A stretch of DNA of 64,000 nt. Source: Streptomyces avicenniae (GTDB lineage: Bacteria; Actinomycetota; Actinomycetes; Streptomycetales; Streptomycetaceae). Shown here one piece after another: positions 55,609 through 63,370 of the stretch. The stretch lies in contig NZ_JOEK01000005.1 of assembly GCF_000719135.1 (NCBI RefSeq), positions 1 through 64,000 of the forward strand, in the 5' to 3' direction. Under the pieces are notes generated by a model. That model searched no databases. It was not told the DNA's origin and saw only the letters and a list, made by a program, of their open reading frames with translations. Position 1 is the first letter of the stretch. Every line of letters begins with the position of its first letter. A program made the translations under genes and the position numbers.

Positions 55609-56523
55609 TCAGGACGCGGAGAACCGCACGGCGTCCGCCGTCAGTTCCATGTAGGCGTCCTCAAGTGACGGCCGCCGCGTGGTCAGTTCGAACAGCGCCA
55701 CGCCCAACCGGTGCGCCAGCAGCCCGACGTCCTCCGCCGTCACGCCGGTCACCGCCAGCGCCCCGCCGGGCCCGTCCGCCGCCACGCGGGCGCCGCCGGC
55801 CGCCAAGTGGTCGGCCAGCACCCGCAGTCCCTCCGCGTCCGCCGCCCTCACCACCACCGACACCGCCGAACTCCCGCCGATCACCTCGGCCATCGGCGCG
55901 TCCACGATCAGCCGCCCCCGCCCGATCACGACCAGCTGGTCCGCCATCAGCTGCATCTCACTCATCAGATGGCTGGAGACGAACACCGTCCGCCCCTCGT
56001 TGGCCAGCGAGCGGATCAGGCGGCGGATCCACAACACCCCCTCCGGGTCGAGGCCGTTGACCGGCTCGTCCAGGAGCAGCGCCCGCGGGTCCCCCAGCAA
56101 CGCACCCGCCACGCCCAGCCGCTGGCTCATGCCGAGCGAGAACGTGCCCGCCCGCCTGTCCCCCACCTCGGTCAGCCCGACGCGCTCCAGCACCTCGTCC
56201 ACGCGCCGCCCCGGCATGCCGTGCGTCCGCGCCAGGGCCCGCAGGTGCGCCCGCGCGCTGCGCCCCGGGTGCACGGCCTTGGCGTCGAGCAGCGCGCCCA
56301 CCTCACGCAGCGGGTGGCGCAGCTCGGCGTACGGCTTCCCGCCCACGAGGGCGCGCCCCGCCGTGGGCCGGTCGAGGCCGAGGATCATCCGCATCGTCGT
56401 GGACTTCCCCGCCCCGTTCGGCCCGAGGAAGCCGGTGACCCTCCCCTCCCCGACGGCCAGGCTCAGCCCGTCCACGGCCATGCTGTCCCCGTACCGTTTG
56501 GTCAGCCCCTCCAGCGTGATCAC
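55609..56523 (-). CDS. ABC transporter ATPase
   Basis: 304 residues, GTG start after GGAG-ACACAC. Walker A GPNGAGKSTT, signature FSLGMSQRLGVA (SLGMS in place of LSGGQ, common in this group), Walker B LLLDEPVNGLDPEG, H-loop SSHLMSEMQLM. The C-terminal ~85 residues (SVVVRAADAEGLRVLADHL...) match the accessory domain of CcmA/NatA-like drug or peptide exporters. A longer frame to 56589 has no initiation signal. Confidence 0.9.
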   Translation of the reverse strand: MITLEGLTKRYGDSMAVDGLSLAVGEGRVTGFLGPNGAGKSTTMRMILGLDRPTAGRALVGGKPYAELRHPLREVGALLDAKAVHPGRSARAHLRALARTHGMPGRRVDEVLERVGLTEVGDRRAGTFSLGMSQRLGVAGALLGDPRALLLDEPVNGLDPEGVLWIRRLIRSLANEGRTVFVSSHLMSEMQLMADQLVVIGRGRLIVDAPMAEVIGGSSAVSVVVRAADAEGLRVLADHLAAGGARVAADGPGGALAVTGVTAEDVGLLAHRLGVALFELTTRRPSLEDAYMELTADAVRFSAS

Positions 56524-56661
56524 GTGTGTCTCCGTGCCCTTCCGGTCGCCGCTCTTCCTGACACGGATCACGGTAGGAATCGCGCCCACCCCGGCGTATC
56601 TGCCGATGGGCAGCGGCCACCCCCGACTTTCGGCACCCCCACGGCTCCCGGCCCGTCGCGC

Positions 56662-56692
56662 TTGACCTCAAGTGAGGTTGAGGCCGGAGAGT
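56662..56692 (+). promoter_or_regulatory. MerR/SoxR-box-like promoter
   Basis: -35 TTGACC (56662-56667), a 19-bp spacer, -10 GAGAGT (56687-56692), and the ATG six bases later. CCTCAAGTGAGGTTGAGG (56666-56683) has CCTCAA and TTGAGG arms, like SoxR boxes. Leaderless. Confidence 0.62.
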
Positions 56693-56698
56693 GGGCGC

Positions 56699-57172
56699 AT
56701 GCCTGACGACACCACGCCCGGGGACCTCCGGGACCACGCCGCGATCACCGACCTGCTGAACCGCTTCCTGCTCTCCCTGGACGACAGGGTCGCCGACCCG
56801 GCGCGCTTCGACGACGCCTGGGCCCGCGCCTTCTTCACGGCGGACGTGTCGGCCGAGATGCCCATCGGCACCGTCAGGGGCCGGGACGCCGTCACGGCGC
56901 GCATCAGGGAGGGCATGTCCCGGTTCGACCGGACCGTCCACATGGCCTCGGGCGCCGTCGTCGAGATCGACGGCGACCGCGCGACGGCCCGTGGCCCGCA
57001 GCTCAGCACCCACATCCTCGCGGGCGGCTCGGACGGCGACCTGTTCGTCTCCGCGGGGCACAGCACCAGCGACCTGGTGCGCACGCCGGACGGCTGGCGC
57101 ATCGCCGCCACGGCCCTGCGCATCGTCTGGACGCAGGGCACCCCGCCCCACGTCCCCCCGCCGACCCCCTGA
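56699..57172 (+). CDS. NTF2/SnoaL-like protein
   Basis: 157 residues. Cone-shaped alpha+beta fold pattern: DHAAITDLLNRFLLSLDDRVADPARFDDAWARAFFTADV, then VRGRDAVTARIREGM, VEIDGDRATARGPQLSTHIL and a C-terminal TPDGWRIAATALRIVWTQG. The SnoaL_4 group includes dehydratases and isomerases as well as non-catalytic binders; the role here is unknown. The promoter suggests MerR-type activation, possibly redox-responsive. The ATG at 56699 is six bases after the -10 box; a frame to 56672 lies inside the promoter. Confidence 0.82.
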   Translation: MPDDTTPGDLRDHAAITDLLNRFLLSLDDRVADPARFDDAWARAFFTADVSAEMPIGTVRGRDAVTARIREGMSRFDRTVHMASGAVVEIDGDRATARGPQLSTHILAGGSDGDLFVSAGHSTSDLVRTPDGWRIAATALRIVWTQGTPPHVPPPTP

Positions 57173-57180
57173 CACGACGG

Positions 57181-57214
57181 CGGGGCCGCGGCACGGTGAC
57201 GTGCCACGGCCCCG
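57181..57214. terminator. terminator hairpin
   Basis: CGGGGCCG-C-GGCACG / CGTGCC-A-CGGCCCCG closes a GTGA tetraloop (GNRA type). It starts nine bases after the NTF2-like gene and faces the convergent secreted protein gene. Confidence 0.72.
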
Positions 57215-57228
57215 CGGGACGACCGCGC

Positions 57229-57612
57229 TCAGCAGTACTTCAGCGCCCCCGCGTCGTCCAGGTTCCCGTCCCAGATCCAGCCGTTGACCGACTGCCCGGT
57301 GAACCGGTCGTACGCGCGTACGTGGCTCCAGGTGTTACCGGCCGCGTTGCGCACATAGCAGTGGTAGTAGATGTCGTTGTGGAAGTAGGCGTAGTCCACC
57401 ACGCCGCAGCCCTCGTTGGGCCCCTTGCGGATGGGCGCCCGCGACAGCCCGGAGCGCAGGGAGCCGACCCCCGGGTCCTTGTCGGAATACCTCGGGTTCG
57501 TGCAGGTCGCCGCCGTACCCACGTCGGCCACGGCGACCGGCGCCACCCCCGCTCCCCCGGCCATGAACAACGCCACCAGGACGGCCACGAACCACCGTCT
57601 GTGTCCCCTCAC
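57229..57612 (-). CDS. small secreted SH3-like protein
   Basis: 127 residues, GTG start after AAGAGG. Signal peptide RRWFVAVLVALFMAGGAGVAPVAVA, then a mature domain with Cys residues at CTNPRY, GCGVVDYAYF, YHCYVRN and the C-terminal KYC, which could make two disulfides. YVRNAAGNTWSHVRA and GWIWDGNLDD are typical of bacterial SH3-like domains in secreted actinobacterial proteins. Role unknown, perhaps cell-wall binding. A perfect 20-base palindrome lies 38 bp upstream. Confidence 0.75.
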   Translation of the reverse strand: MRGHRRWFVAVLVALFMAGGAGVAPVAVADVGTAATCTNPRYSDKDPGVGSLRSGLSRAPIRKGPNEGCGVVDYAYFHNDIYYHCYVRNAAGNTWSHVRAYDRFTGQSVNGWIWDGNLDDAGALKYC

Positions 57613-57650
57613 CGCACACCTCTTCCTGTACAGGACCGCCCCGCGGGCCG

Positions 57651-57670
57651 TCCATACGGTTCCGTATGGA
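57651..57670. promoter_or_regulatory. perfect palindrome upstream of the secreted SH3-like gene
   Basis: TCCATACGG-TT-CCGTATGGA. Nine-base arms with a two-base spacer cannot fold as a normal RNA hairpin, so a protein-binding operator is more likely. It lies between the ribosomal operon terminator and the secreted protein gene. Confidence 0.6.
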
Positions 57671-57706
57671 AGGTAACCCACCGGCGCCCGTCACCGCACG
57701 CGAGAA

Positions 57707-57745
57707 CACCGGTGCCCGCCCCCCGGAAGGGAGCGGGCACCGGTG
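57707..57745 (-). terminator. terminator of the ribosomal operon
   Basis: CACCGGTGCCCGC (57707-57719) pairs perfectly with 57733-57745, a 13-bp GC-rich stem with a 13-base loop, 32 bases after the rplQ stop. Confidence 0.8.
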
Positions 57746-57777
57746 CGTGGAACGCGTGGAACAGGTGGCGCGAGCCG

Positions 57778-58320
57778 TCAGGACTCCTTGCCGCCCTCGG
57801 GCGACGCGTCCTTCGACTCGTCCTTCGCCTCGTCGGCGGCCTCGTTCACGGCCTCCGTCTCGGCGTCCGCGGGAGCCTCCTGCGCGGCCTTCGCCTGCTC
57901 GGACTCCTTCACCGAACGACGCGTCGCGGCCTCGGCCTCGCCCACCGCCGCCTGCTGCACGGTGAGGGCCTCGACCAGCTCGATGACGGCCATGGGCGCG
58001 TTGTCGCCACGGCGCGGGCCGAGCTTGGTGATGCGGGTGTAGCCACCCGGCCGGTTGGCGAACTTCGGGCCGATCTCCGTGAAGAGGGTGTGAACCACGC
58101 TCTTGTCACGGATGGTCTGCATCACCTGGCGACGGTTGTGCAGGTCGCCCTTCTTCGCCTTGGTGATGAGCCGCTCGGCGACCGGACGCAGCCGCCTGGC
58201 CTTGGCCACGGTGGTGGTGATGCGGCCGTGCTCGAACAGCGAGGTGGCGAGGTTCGCCAGCAGCATGCGCTCGTGAGCGGCACTGCCGCCGAGCCTGCGG
58301 CCCTTGGTGGGCGTAGGCAT
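57778..58320 (-). CDS. rplQ: 50S ribosomal protein L17
   Basis: 180 residues. The conserved L17 core (1-120) reads [52 protein letters not shown] and [25 protein letters not shown]. An acidic, Ala/Glu-rich extension of about 55 residues follows, as in other actinobacteria. Last gene of the operon, 97 bp after rpoA. Component of the large ribosomal subunit near the exit tunnel. Confidence 0.98.
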   Translation of the reverse strand: MPTPTKGRRLGGSAAHERMLLANLATSLFEHGRITTTVAKARRLRPVAERLITKAKKGDLHNRRQVMQTIRDKSVVHTLFTEIGPKFANRPGGYTRITKLGPRRGDNAPMAVIELVEALTVQQAAVGEAEAATRRSVKESEQAKAAQEAPADAETEAVNEAADEAKDESKDASPEGGKES

Positions 58321-58417
58321 GTCAGTCTCCTGTCATTCCTGAGCCGGCCGTACCAGGTACCGGCTCAGTGCGGTGCCGCCGGGGAGACCCCCGGCGGCGG
58401 TTGGCGACCCCGAGGGG

Positions 58418-59440
58418 TCAGTACTGCTCGGTCTCGACGAAGCCCGCGTCGCCGTCGTCCTCCGCGCCGAACGCGTCGGCGGCGGTGGTCGGGTCGAATC
58501 CGGGCGGGCTGTCCTTCAGGGCCAGGCCCATACCGGCCAGCTTCGCCTTGACCTCGTCGATCGACTTGGCGCCGAAGTTGCGGATGTCGAGCAGGTCCGC
58601 CTCGGAACGGGCCACCAGCTCGCCCACCGAGTGGATGCCCTCGCGCTTGAGGCAGTTGTAGGAGCGGACGGTCAGCTCCAGCTCCTCGATCGGCAGCGCC
58701 AGATCGGCGGCCAGGGCCGCGTCGGTCGGCGACGGACCCATGTCGATGCCCTCGGCATCGACGTTCAGCTCGCGCGCCAGGCCGAACAGCTCGACCAGCG
58801 TCTTGCCCGCCGAGGCCATGGCGTCACGCGGACGCATGGACTCCTTGGTCTCGACATCGACGATCAGCTTGTCGAAGTCGGTGCGCTGCTCGACGCGGGT
58901 GGCCTCGACCTTGTAGGTGACCTTCAGCACGGGGCTGTAGATCGAGTCCACCGGGATACGGCCGATCTCCTGGCCCGCGGCCTTGTTCTGCACCGCGGAG
59001 ACGTAGCCGCGACCGCGCTCGACGGTCAGCTCCATCTCCAGCTTGCCCTTGTTGTTCAGGGTGGCCAGGACCAGGTCCGGGTTGTGCACCTCGACACCGG
59101 CGGGCGGCGCGATGTCCGCGGCCGTCACGAGGCCGGGGCCCTGCTTGCGCAGGTACATCACGACCGGCTCGTCGTGCTCCGAGGAGACGACGAGCTGCTT
59201 GATGTTGAGGATGACGTCGGTGACGTCCTCCTTCACGCCCGGCACGGTGGTGAACTCGTGCAGGACGCCGTCCACGCGGATGCTGGTGACAGCCGCACCC
59301 GGGATGGAGGACAGCAGCGTGCGCCGCAGGGAGTTGCCGAGGGTGTAGCCGAAGCCCGGCTCCAGCGGCTCGATCACGAACCGGGAACGGAACTCGTCCA
59401 CGACCTCTTCGGTCAAGGAGGGACGCTGAGCGATCAGCAT
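58418..59440 (-). CDS. rpoA: RNA polymerase alpha subunit
   Basis: 340 residues, the usual Streptomyces length. The N-terminal domain (1-230) contains [34 protein letters not shown]; the C-terminal domain (about 245-315) has [26 protein letters not shown] and [19 protein letters not shown]. It assembles the polymerase core and contacts activators and UP elements. The start at 59440 (MLIAQRPSL) is the conserved one; a start at 59464 would add eight residues. Confidence 0.99.
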   Translation of the reverse strand: MLIAQRPSLTEEVVDEFRSRFVIEPLEPGFGYTLGNSLRRTLLSSIPGAAVTSIRVDGVLHEFTTVPGVKEDVTDVILNIKQLVVSSEHDEPVVMYLRKQGPGLVTAADIAPPAGVEVHNPDLVLATLNNKGKLEMELTVERGRGYVSAVQNKAAGQEIGRIPVDSIYSPVLKVTYKVEATRVEQRTDFDKLIVDVETKESMRPRDAMASAGKTLVELFGLARELNVDAEGIDMGPSPTDAALAADLALPIEELELTVRSYNCLKREGIHSVGELVARSEADLLDIRNFGAKSIDEVKAKLAGMGLALKDSPPGFDPTTAADAFGAEDDGDAGFVETEQY

Positions 59441-59561
59441 GTGTAGAACTCCAGTCTTCGGCACCCACTATTTGATGCCGAACCAGGGAATGGTGCGCGG
59501 TACCGCACGGACCAAGGGTACGGGCGGTCCTCGCGGACCGTCCGTACCCCGGTGGCGTGCC

Positions 59562-60188
59562 TTACTTCGAGTACAGCTCGACGATCAGCTGCTCCTGCAC
59601 CTGGGTGTCGATCACCTGGCGCTCGGGCAGCGAGTGCACGAGGATCCGCAGCGTCGTCGGGACCGTCTCCAGCCACGCCGGGACGGTCTTGTCGCCGGCC
59701 TCCGCCTTGGCCACCTCGAAGGGGGTCAGGTTACGGGAGGACTCGCGGACCTCGATGATGTCGCTCGGCGACACACGCGCCGAGGGGATGTCGGTCTTCC
59801 GGCCGTTGACCGTGATGTGGCCGTGCCGGACGAGCTGACGGGCGTGGTCGCGGGACTTGGCGAAGCCCGCGCGGTAGACCACGTTGTCGAGGCGGGTCTC
59901 AAGAATGCGCAGCAGGTTCTCGCCGGTCTTGCCCTGCTGACGGTTCGCCTCGTCGTAGTACCCCCGGAACTGCTTCTCCAGGACACCGTAGATACGCGCG
60001 CACTTCTGCTTCTCGCGCATCTGGAGGAGGTACTCGCTGTCCTTGGTGCGCCCGCGTCCGTGCTCACCCGGGGGGTAAGGACGGATCTCGATCGGGCACT
60101 TAGCGCTCTCGCACTTGGCTCCCTTGAGGAAGAGCTTCTGCTTCTCCCGACGGCAACGCTTGCAGTCGGCCCCGGTGTAACGCGCCAT
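59562..60188 (-). CDS. rpsD: 30S ribosomal protein S4, zinc-ribbon (C+) type
   Basis: 208 residues. It begins MARYTGADCKRCRREKQKLFLKG and has four Cys (9, 12, 26, 31) in a C-x2-C...C-x4-C zinc site. The S4 RNA-binding core reads RLDNVVYRAGFAKSRDHARQLVRHGHITVNGRKTDIPS, and it ends EQLIVELYSK. In S. coelicolor the S4 gene I remember is a Cys-free form outside this operon, so position and type here are notable. It lies 29 bp after rpsK and 121 bp before rpoA. Confidence 0.98.
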   Translation of the reverse strand: MARYTGADCKRCRREKQKLFLKGAKCESAKCPIEIRPYPPGEHGRGRTKDSEYLLQMREKQKCARIYGVLEKQFRGYYDEANRQQGKTGENLLRILETRLDNVVYRAGFAKSRDHARQLVRHGHITVNGRKTDIPSARVSPSDIIEVRESSRNLTPFEVAKAEAGDKTVPAWLETVPTTLRILVHSLPERQVIDTQVQEQLIVELYSK

Positions 60189-60217
60189 AGTTGTCTCAGT
60201 CTCCTACTTCACCAGTG

Positions 60218-60622
60218 TCAGACGCGGCGGCGCTTGGGCGGGCGGCAGCCGTTGTGCGGGGTCGGGGTCACGTCCTGGATCGAACCCACCTCAAGGCCGG
60301 TGGCCTGGAGGGAGCGGATCGCGGTCTCACGGCCGGAGCCGGGACCCTTGACGAACACATCGACCTTGCGCATGCCGTGCTCCTGCGCCCGGCGCGCGGC
60401 ACTCTCCGCGGCCATCTGCGCGGCGAACGGCGTGGACTTCCGGGAGCCCTTGAAGCCGACGTGGCCGGCGGAGGCCCAGGAGATCACGTTGCCGGTGGGG
60501 TCGGTGATCGAGACGATCGTGTTGTTGAACGTGCTCTTGATGTGGGCGTGCCCGTGAGCGACGTTCTTCTTCTCCTTGCGGCGCACCTTCTTGGCGCCCG
60601 CTGTACGGCCCTTAGGAGGCAT
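60218..60622 (-). CDS. rpsK: 30S ribosomal protein S11
   Basis: 134 residues. Core motif [49 protein letters not shown] and C-terminal [17 protein letters not shown]. Part of the 30S platform. Starts 67 bp after rpsM. Normal length for actinobacteria. Confidence 0.99.
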   Translation of the reverse strand: MPPKGRTAGAKKVRRKEKKNVAHGHAHIKSTFNNTIVSITDPTGNVISWASAGHVGFKGSRKSTPFAAQMAAESAARRAQEHGMRKVDVFVKGPGSGRETAIRSLQATGLEVGSIQDVTPTPHNGCRPPKRRRV

Positions 60623-60689
60623 GAGCTGTTAACTCCTGTGGAGGTGATCGGTCCTGCTACCGGACCTTGATGGGAAGGCTCGGTGCGGA

Positions 60690-61070
60690 CTACTTCTTGC
60701 CCGGCTTCTTCTTGCCGGCGATCGCGCGGCGCGGACCCTTGCGGGTACGGGCGTTGGTCTTGGTGCGCTGGCCGTGCACGGGAAGGCCGCGGCGGTGGCG
60801 CAGACCCTCGTAGCAGCCGATCTCGACCTTGCGGCGGATGTCGGCCTGGATCTCCCGGCGGAGGTCACCCTCGGTCTTGAGGTTGGCGTCCACGTAGTCA
60901 CGGATCTTGACGAGGTCTTCCTCGGCGAGGTCGCGGACACGGGTGTCGGGGTTCACCCCGGTGCTGGCCAGGGTCTCCTGGGCACGGGTGCGACCGATGC
61001 CGAAGACGTAGGTGAGGGCGACCTCTACGCGCTTGTCACGCGGAAGGTCAACGCCTGCGAGGCGTGCCAT
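60690..61070 (-). CDS. rpsM: 30S ribosomal protein S13
   Basis: 126 residues. [34 protein letters not shown] at the start and [25 protein letters not shown] at the basic C-terminus are diagnostic. It sits in the 30S head and contacts the P-site tRNA. A 201-bp gap separates it from rpmJ upstream. Confidence 0.99.
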   Translation of the reverse strand: MARLAGVDLPRDKRVEVALTYVFGIGRTRAQETLASTGVNPDTRVRDLAEEDLVKIRDYVDANLKTEGDLRREIQADIRRKVEIGCYEGLRHRRGLPVHGQRTKTNARTRKGPRRAIAGKKKPGKK

Positions 61071-61271
61071 TGGTCCGGCTCCTGATGTTGTCGGCGGAGG
61101 TCTGTCGCAGCACCGCTCCCGGTCCGCCCGCGCCGTGCGCGGGCCTGCGGGTCCCCGGCCTCCGACCGGGGGTGTCGTCCCCGCGCGCTGCGCGCGAGGG
61201 GTCGGGTGACTGCGTGTCTGTGTGTGGCGTGCTGGGAAGAGTGCTGCGTGGGTGCGCGGCGTACCGCGAGA

Positions 61272-61385
61272 TCAGCCCTGGCGCTGCTTGTGGCGCAGGT
61301 TCTCGCAGATGACCATGACCCGGCCGTGGCGGCGGATCACCTTGCACTTGTCGCAGATCTTCTTGACGCTCGGCCTGACCTTCAT
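61272..61385 (-). CDS. rpmJ: 50S ribosomal protein L36, zinc-binding form
   Basis: 37 residues: [20 protein letters not shown], then [17 protein letters not shown]. The three Cys and one His of the zinc-ribbon form are all present, so this is the C+ paralogue. The gene is short but its sequence and position between infA and rpsM are unmistakable. Confidence 0.97.
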   Translation of the reverse strand: MKVRPSVKKICDKCKVIRRHGRVMVICENLRHKQRQG

Positions 61386-61428
61386 GGTTCTTCAGGTTCT
61401 CCGGGTCGAGAGATCCACTGATCTCGGT

Positions 61429-61650
61429 CTACTTGTAGCGGTAGACGATCCGCCCGCGCGTCAGGTCGTAGGGAGACAGCTCCACCACGACCCGGTCGTC
61501 GGGAAGGATACGGATGTAGTGCATCCGCATCTTGCCGCTGATGTGCGCGAGGACCTGGTGTCCGTTCTGAAGCTCCACCTTGAACATCGCGTTCGGCAGA
61601 GATTCGACGACCGTGCCCTCGATCTCGATGGCCCCTTGTTTTTTGGCCAT
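61429..61650 (-). CDS. infA: translation initiation factor IF-1
   Basis: 73 residues: [20 protein letters not shown], an OB fold with [40 protein letters not shown]. Binds the 30S A site during initiation. The ATG at 61650 is the conserved start; a frame to 61710 is an upstream extension only. The 204-bp gap to map upstream may contain a promoter. Confidence 0.98.
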   Translation of the reverse strand: MAKKQGAIEIEGTVVESLPNAMFKVELQNGHQVLAHISGKMRMHYIRILPDDRVVVELSPYDLTRGRIVYRYK

Positions 61651-61854
61651 ACTTGAGCGCTTCACCTTCCGGGATCGGCTACCTGGACAGCCCTGAACAC
61701 ATGGTTGCACCAGGACCGAAGGGTCAGTTTACGCCTGCCCACCCGAAAAGACGAATCAGAGATCATTCCCCATCCGGCGGCACCGAAAACGGCCGGGGCC
61801 CGTGATCGGCGCGATCGGAGCAGCCACCATACGTCACCGTACGGGCCGTCCGCG

Positions 61855-62688
61855 TCACGCCAGCGGGTCGGGCGCCACGGTGACGCCGAGCGCGGCCAGC
61901 TTCTCCCGGCCGCCGTCGGGCGCGGTCAGGACCAGCGGCCCTTCCTCCGTCAGGGCGACGGAGTGCTCCCAGTGGGAGGACCAGGTGCCGTCGTTGGACT
62001 TCACGGTCCACTCGTCGGCCAGGACATGCGTCTTCGGCGTGCCCAGGGTGATCATCGGCTCGATCGCCAGGCACATGCCCGGCACCAGGCGCGGGCCACG
62101 GCCCCGGCGCCGGTCCACGTAGTTCAGCAGGTGCGGGTCCATGTGCATCTCACTGCCGATGCCGTGCCCGCCGTACTGCTCGACGATGCCGTACTTGCCC
62201 GAGACGGGCAGCGGCTGCCGCCGGATGTAGGTCTCGACGGCCCGCGAGACGTCCACGAGCCGGTTCCCCTTGCGCATGGCCGCGATACCGGCCCACAGGG
62301 ACTCCTCGGTCACACGGCTCAGCTCGACCAGCTCCGCGCCGTGCCCCTCGCCGACGAGCACGGTGATCGCCGCGTCGGCGTGCCAGCCGTTCACGATGGC
62401 GCCCGCGTCGATCGAGAGGATGTCGCCCGAGGCGAGGACCGTCCGGTCGGGGATGCCGTGGACGACGACGTCGTTCACCGACGTGCAGATCGTCGCGGGG
62501 AAGCCGCCGTAGCCGAGGAAGTTCGGCTTGGCGCCCCGCTCGGCCAGGACCGCGGCGGCGATGTCGTCGAGGTCCTTGGTGCTGGCCCCCGGCACCGCGG
62601 CCTCGGCGGTACGGCGGTGTATCTCCGCGACCACGAGTCCGGCGGCGCGCATGTGCGCGATCTGCTCGGGGGTCTTCAGCTCGACCAT
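61855..62688 (-). CDS. map: type I methionyl aminopeptidase
   Basis: 277 residues. Metal ligands are recognisable in order: SIDAGAIVNGWHADAAITV (two Asp), EQYGGHGIGSEMHMDPHLLNY (His), AIEPMI (Glu) and SHWEHSVALTEEGPLVLT (Glu). It starts MVELKTPEQIAHMRAAGLVVAEIHRR. Removes N-terminal Met co-translationally. It lies 25 bp after adk in the conserved secY-adk-map-infA order. An imperfect hairpin (61822-61843) may follow. Confidence 0.96.
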   Translation of the reverse strand: MVELKTPEQIAHMRAAGLVVAEIHRRTAEAAVPGASTKDLDDIAAAVLAERGAKPNFLGYGGFPATICTSVNDVVVHGIPDRTVLASGDILSIDAGAIVNGWHADAAITVLVGEGHGAELVELSRVTEESLWAGIAAMRKGNRLVDVSRAVETYIRRQPLPVSGKYGIVEQYGGHGIGSEMHMDPHLLNYVDRRRGRGPRLVPGMCLAIEPMITLGTPKTHVLADEWTVKSNDGTWSSHWEHSVALTEEGPLVLTAPDGGREKLAALGVTVAPDPLA

Positions 62689-62713
62689 GGCGTTCTTTCC
62701 TCCTGCGCCGTCG

Positions 62714-63370
62714 TCACGCGGCGCGTTCCGACAGGGCGGCGAGCGCCCTGCCGGTCACTTCGTCCACCGGGGCGAGGGCCGGGATCGTGGCGACCAGGCC
62801 CTGCTCGCGGAAGTAGTCGATGATCGGCTCGGTCTCCTCGTGGTAGACCGCCAGCCGGTGGCGGACGGTCTCCTCGCGGTCGTCCTCGCGCTGGTACAGC
62901 TCGCCCCCGCACACGTCGCACACGCCCTCACGGCGCGGCTGCTTGTAGGCGACGTGGAACGTGTGACTGCTGTCGTTGCGGCAGGTGCGGCGTCCGGCGA
63001 TGCGCTTGACGACCTCGTCCTCGGGGACCTCCAGGTCGAGCACCGCGTCCAGCCGCTGCCCGGCCTCCCCCAGCACGTCGTCCAGGGCCTTGGCCTGGGC
63101 GATGTTCCGGGGGAAGCCGTCGAGCAGGAAACCGTTCTCGGCGTCCGGCAGCGCCATCCGCTCCACCGCCATCGCCAGCGTGATCTCGTCCGGCACGAGG
63201 CCACCCTCGCGCAGGATGGACTCGACCTGGCGGCCGAGATCCGTGCCCTGGCGGATGTTCGCGCGGAACAGGTCACCGGTGGAGATGTGGGGGATGGACA
63301 GGCGCTCGGCGAGCAGGGCGGCCTGAGTGCCCTTGCCCGCACCGGGCGGACCGACGAGAACGATGCGCAT
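62714..63370 (-). CDS. adk: adenylate kinase
   Basis: 218 residues. P-loop MRIVLVGPPGAGKGTQAALLAERL; AMP site DGFPRNIAQAKALD; lid with Cys residues (TCRNDSSHTF, VCDVCGGELYQREDD), the long zinc-lid form. Converts ATP and AMP to 2 ADP. Its ATG overlaps the secY stop by one base (TGATG), so the two are translated together. Confidence 0.97.
   Translation of the reverse strand: MRIVLVGPPGAGKGTQAALLAERLSIPHISTGDLFRANIRQGTDLGRQVESILREGGLVPDEITLAMAVERMALPDAENGFLLDGFPRNIAQAKALDDVLGEAGQRLDAVLDLEVPEDEVVKRIAGRRTCRNDSSHTFHVAYKQPRREGVCDVCGGELYQREDDREETVRHRLAVYHEETEPIIDYFREQGLVATIPALAPVDEVTGRALAALSERAA

Noticed and set aside
54814..56523. ABC exporter as the dedicated transporter of the RiPP-like locus
   Set aside because: It is convergent, separated by a very strong terminator, and has no peptidase domain. 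It could still act on the peptide, but nothing in the sequence supports it.
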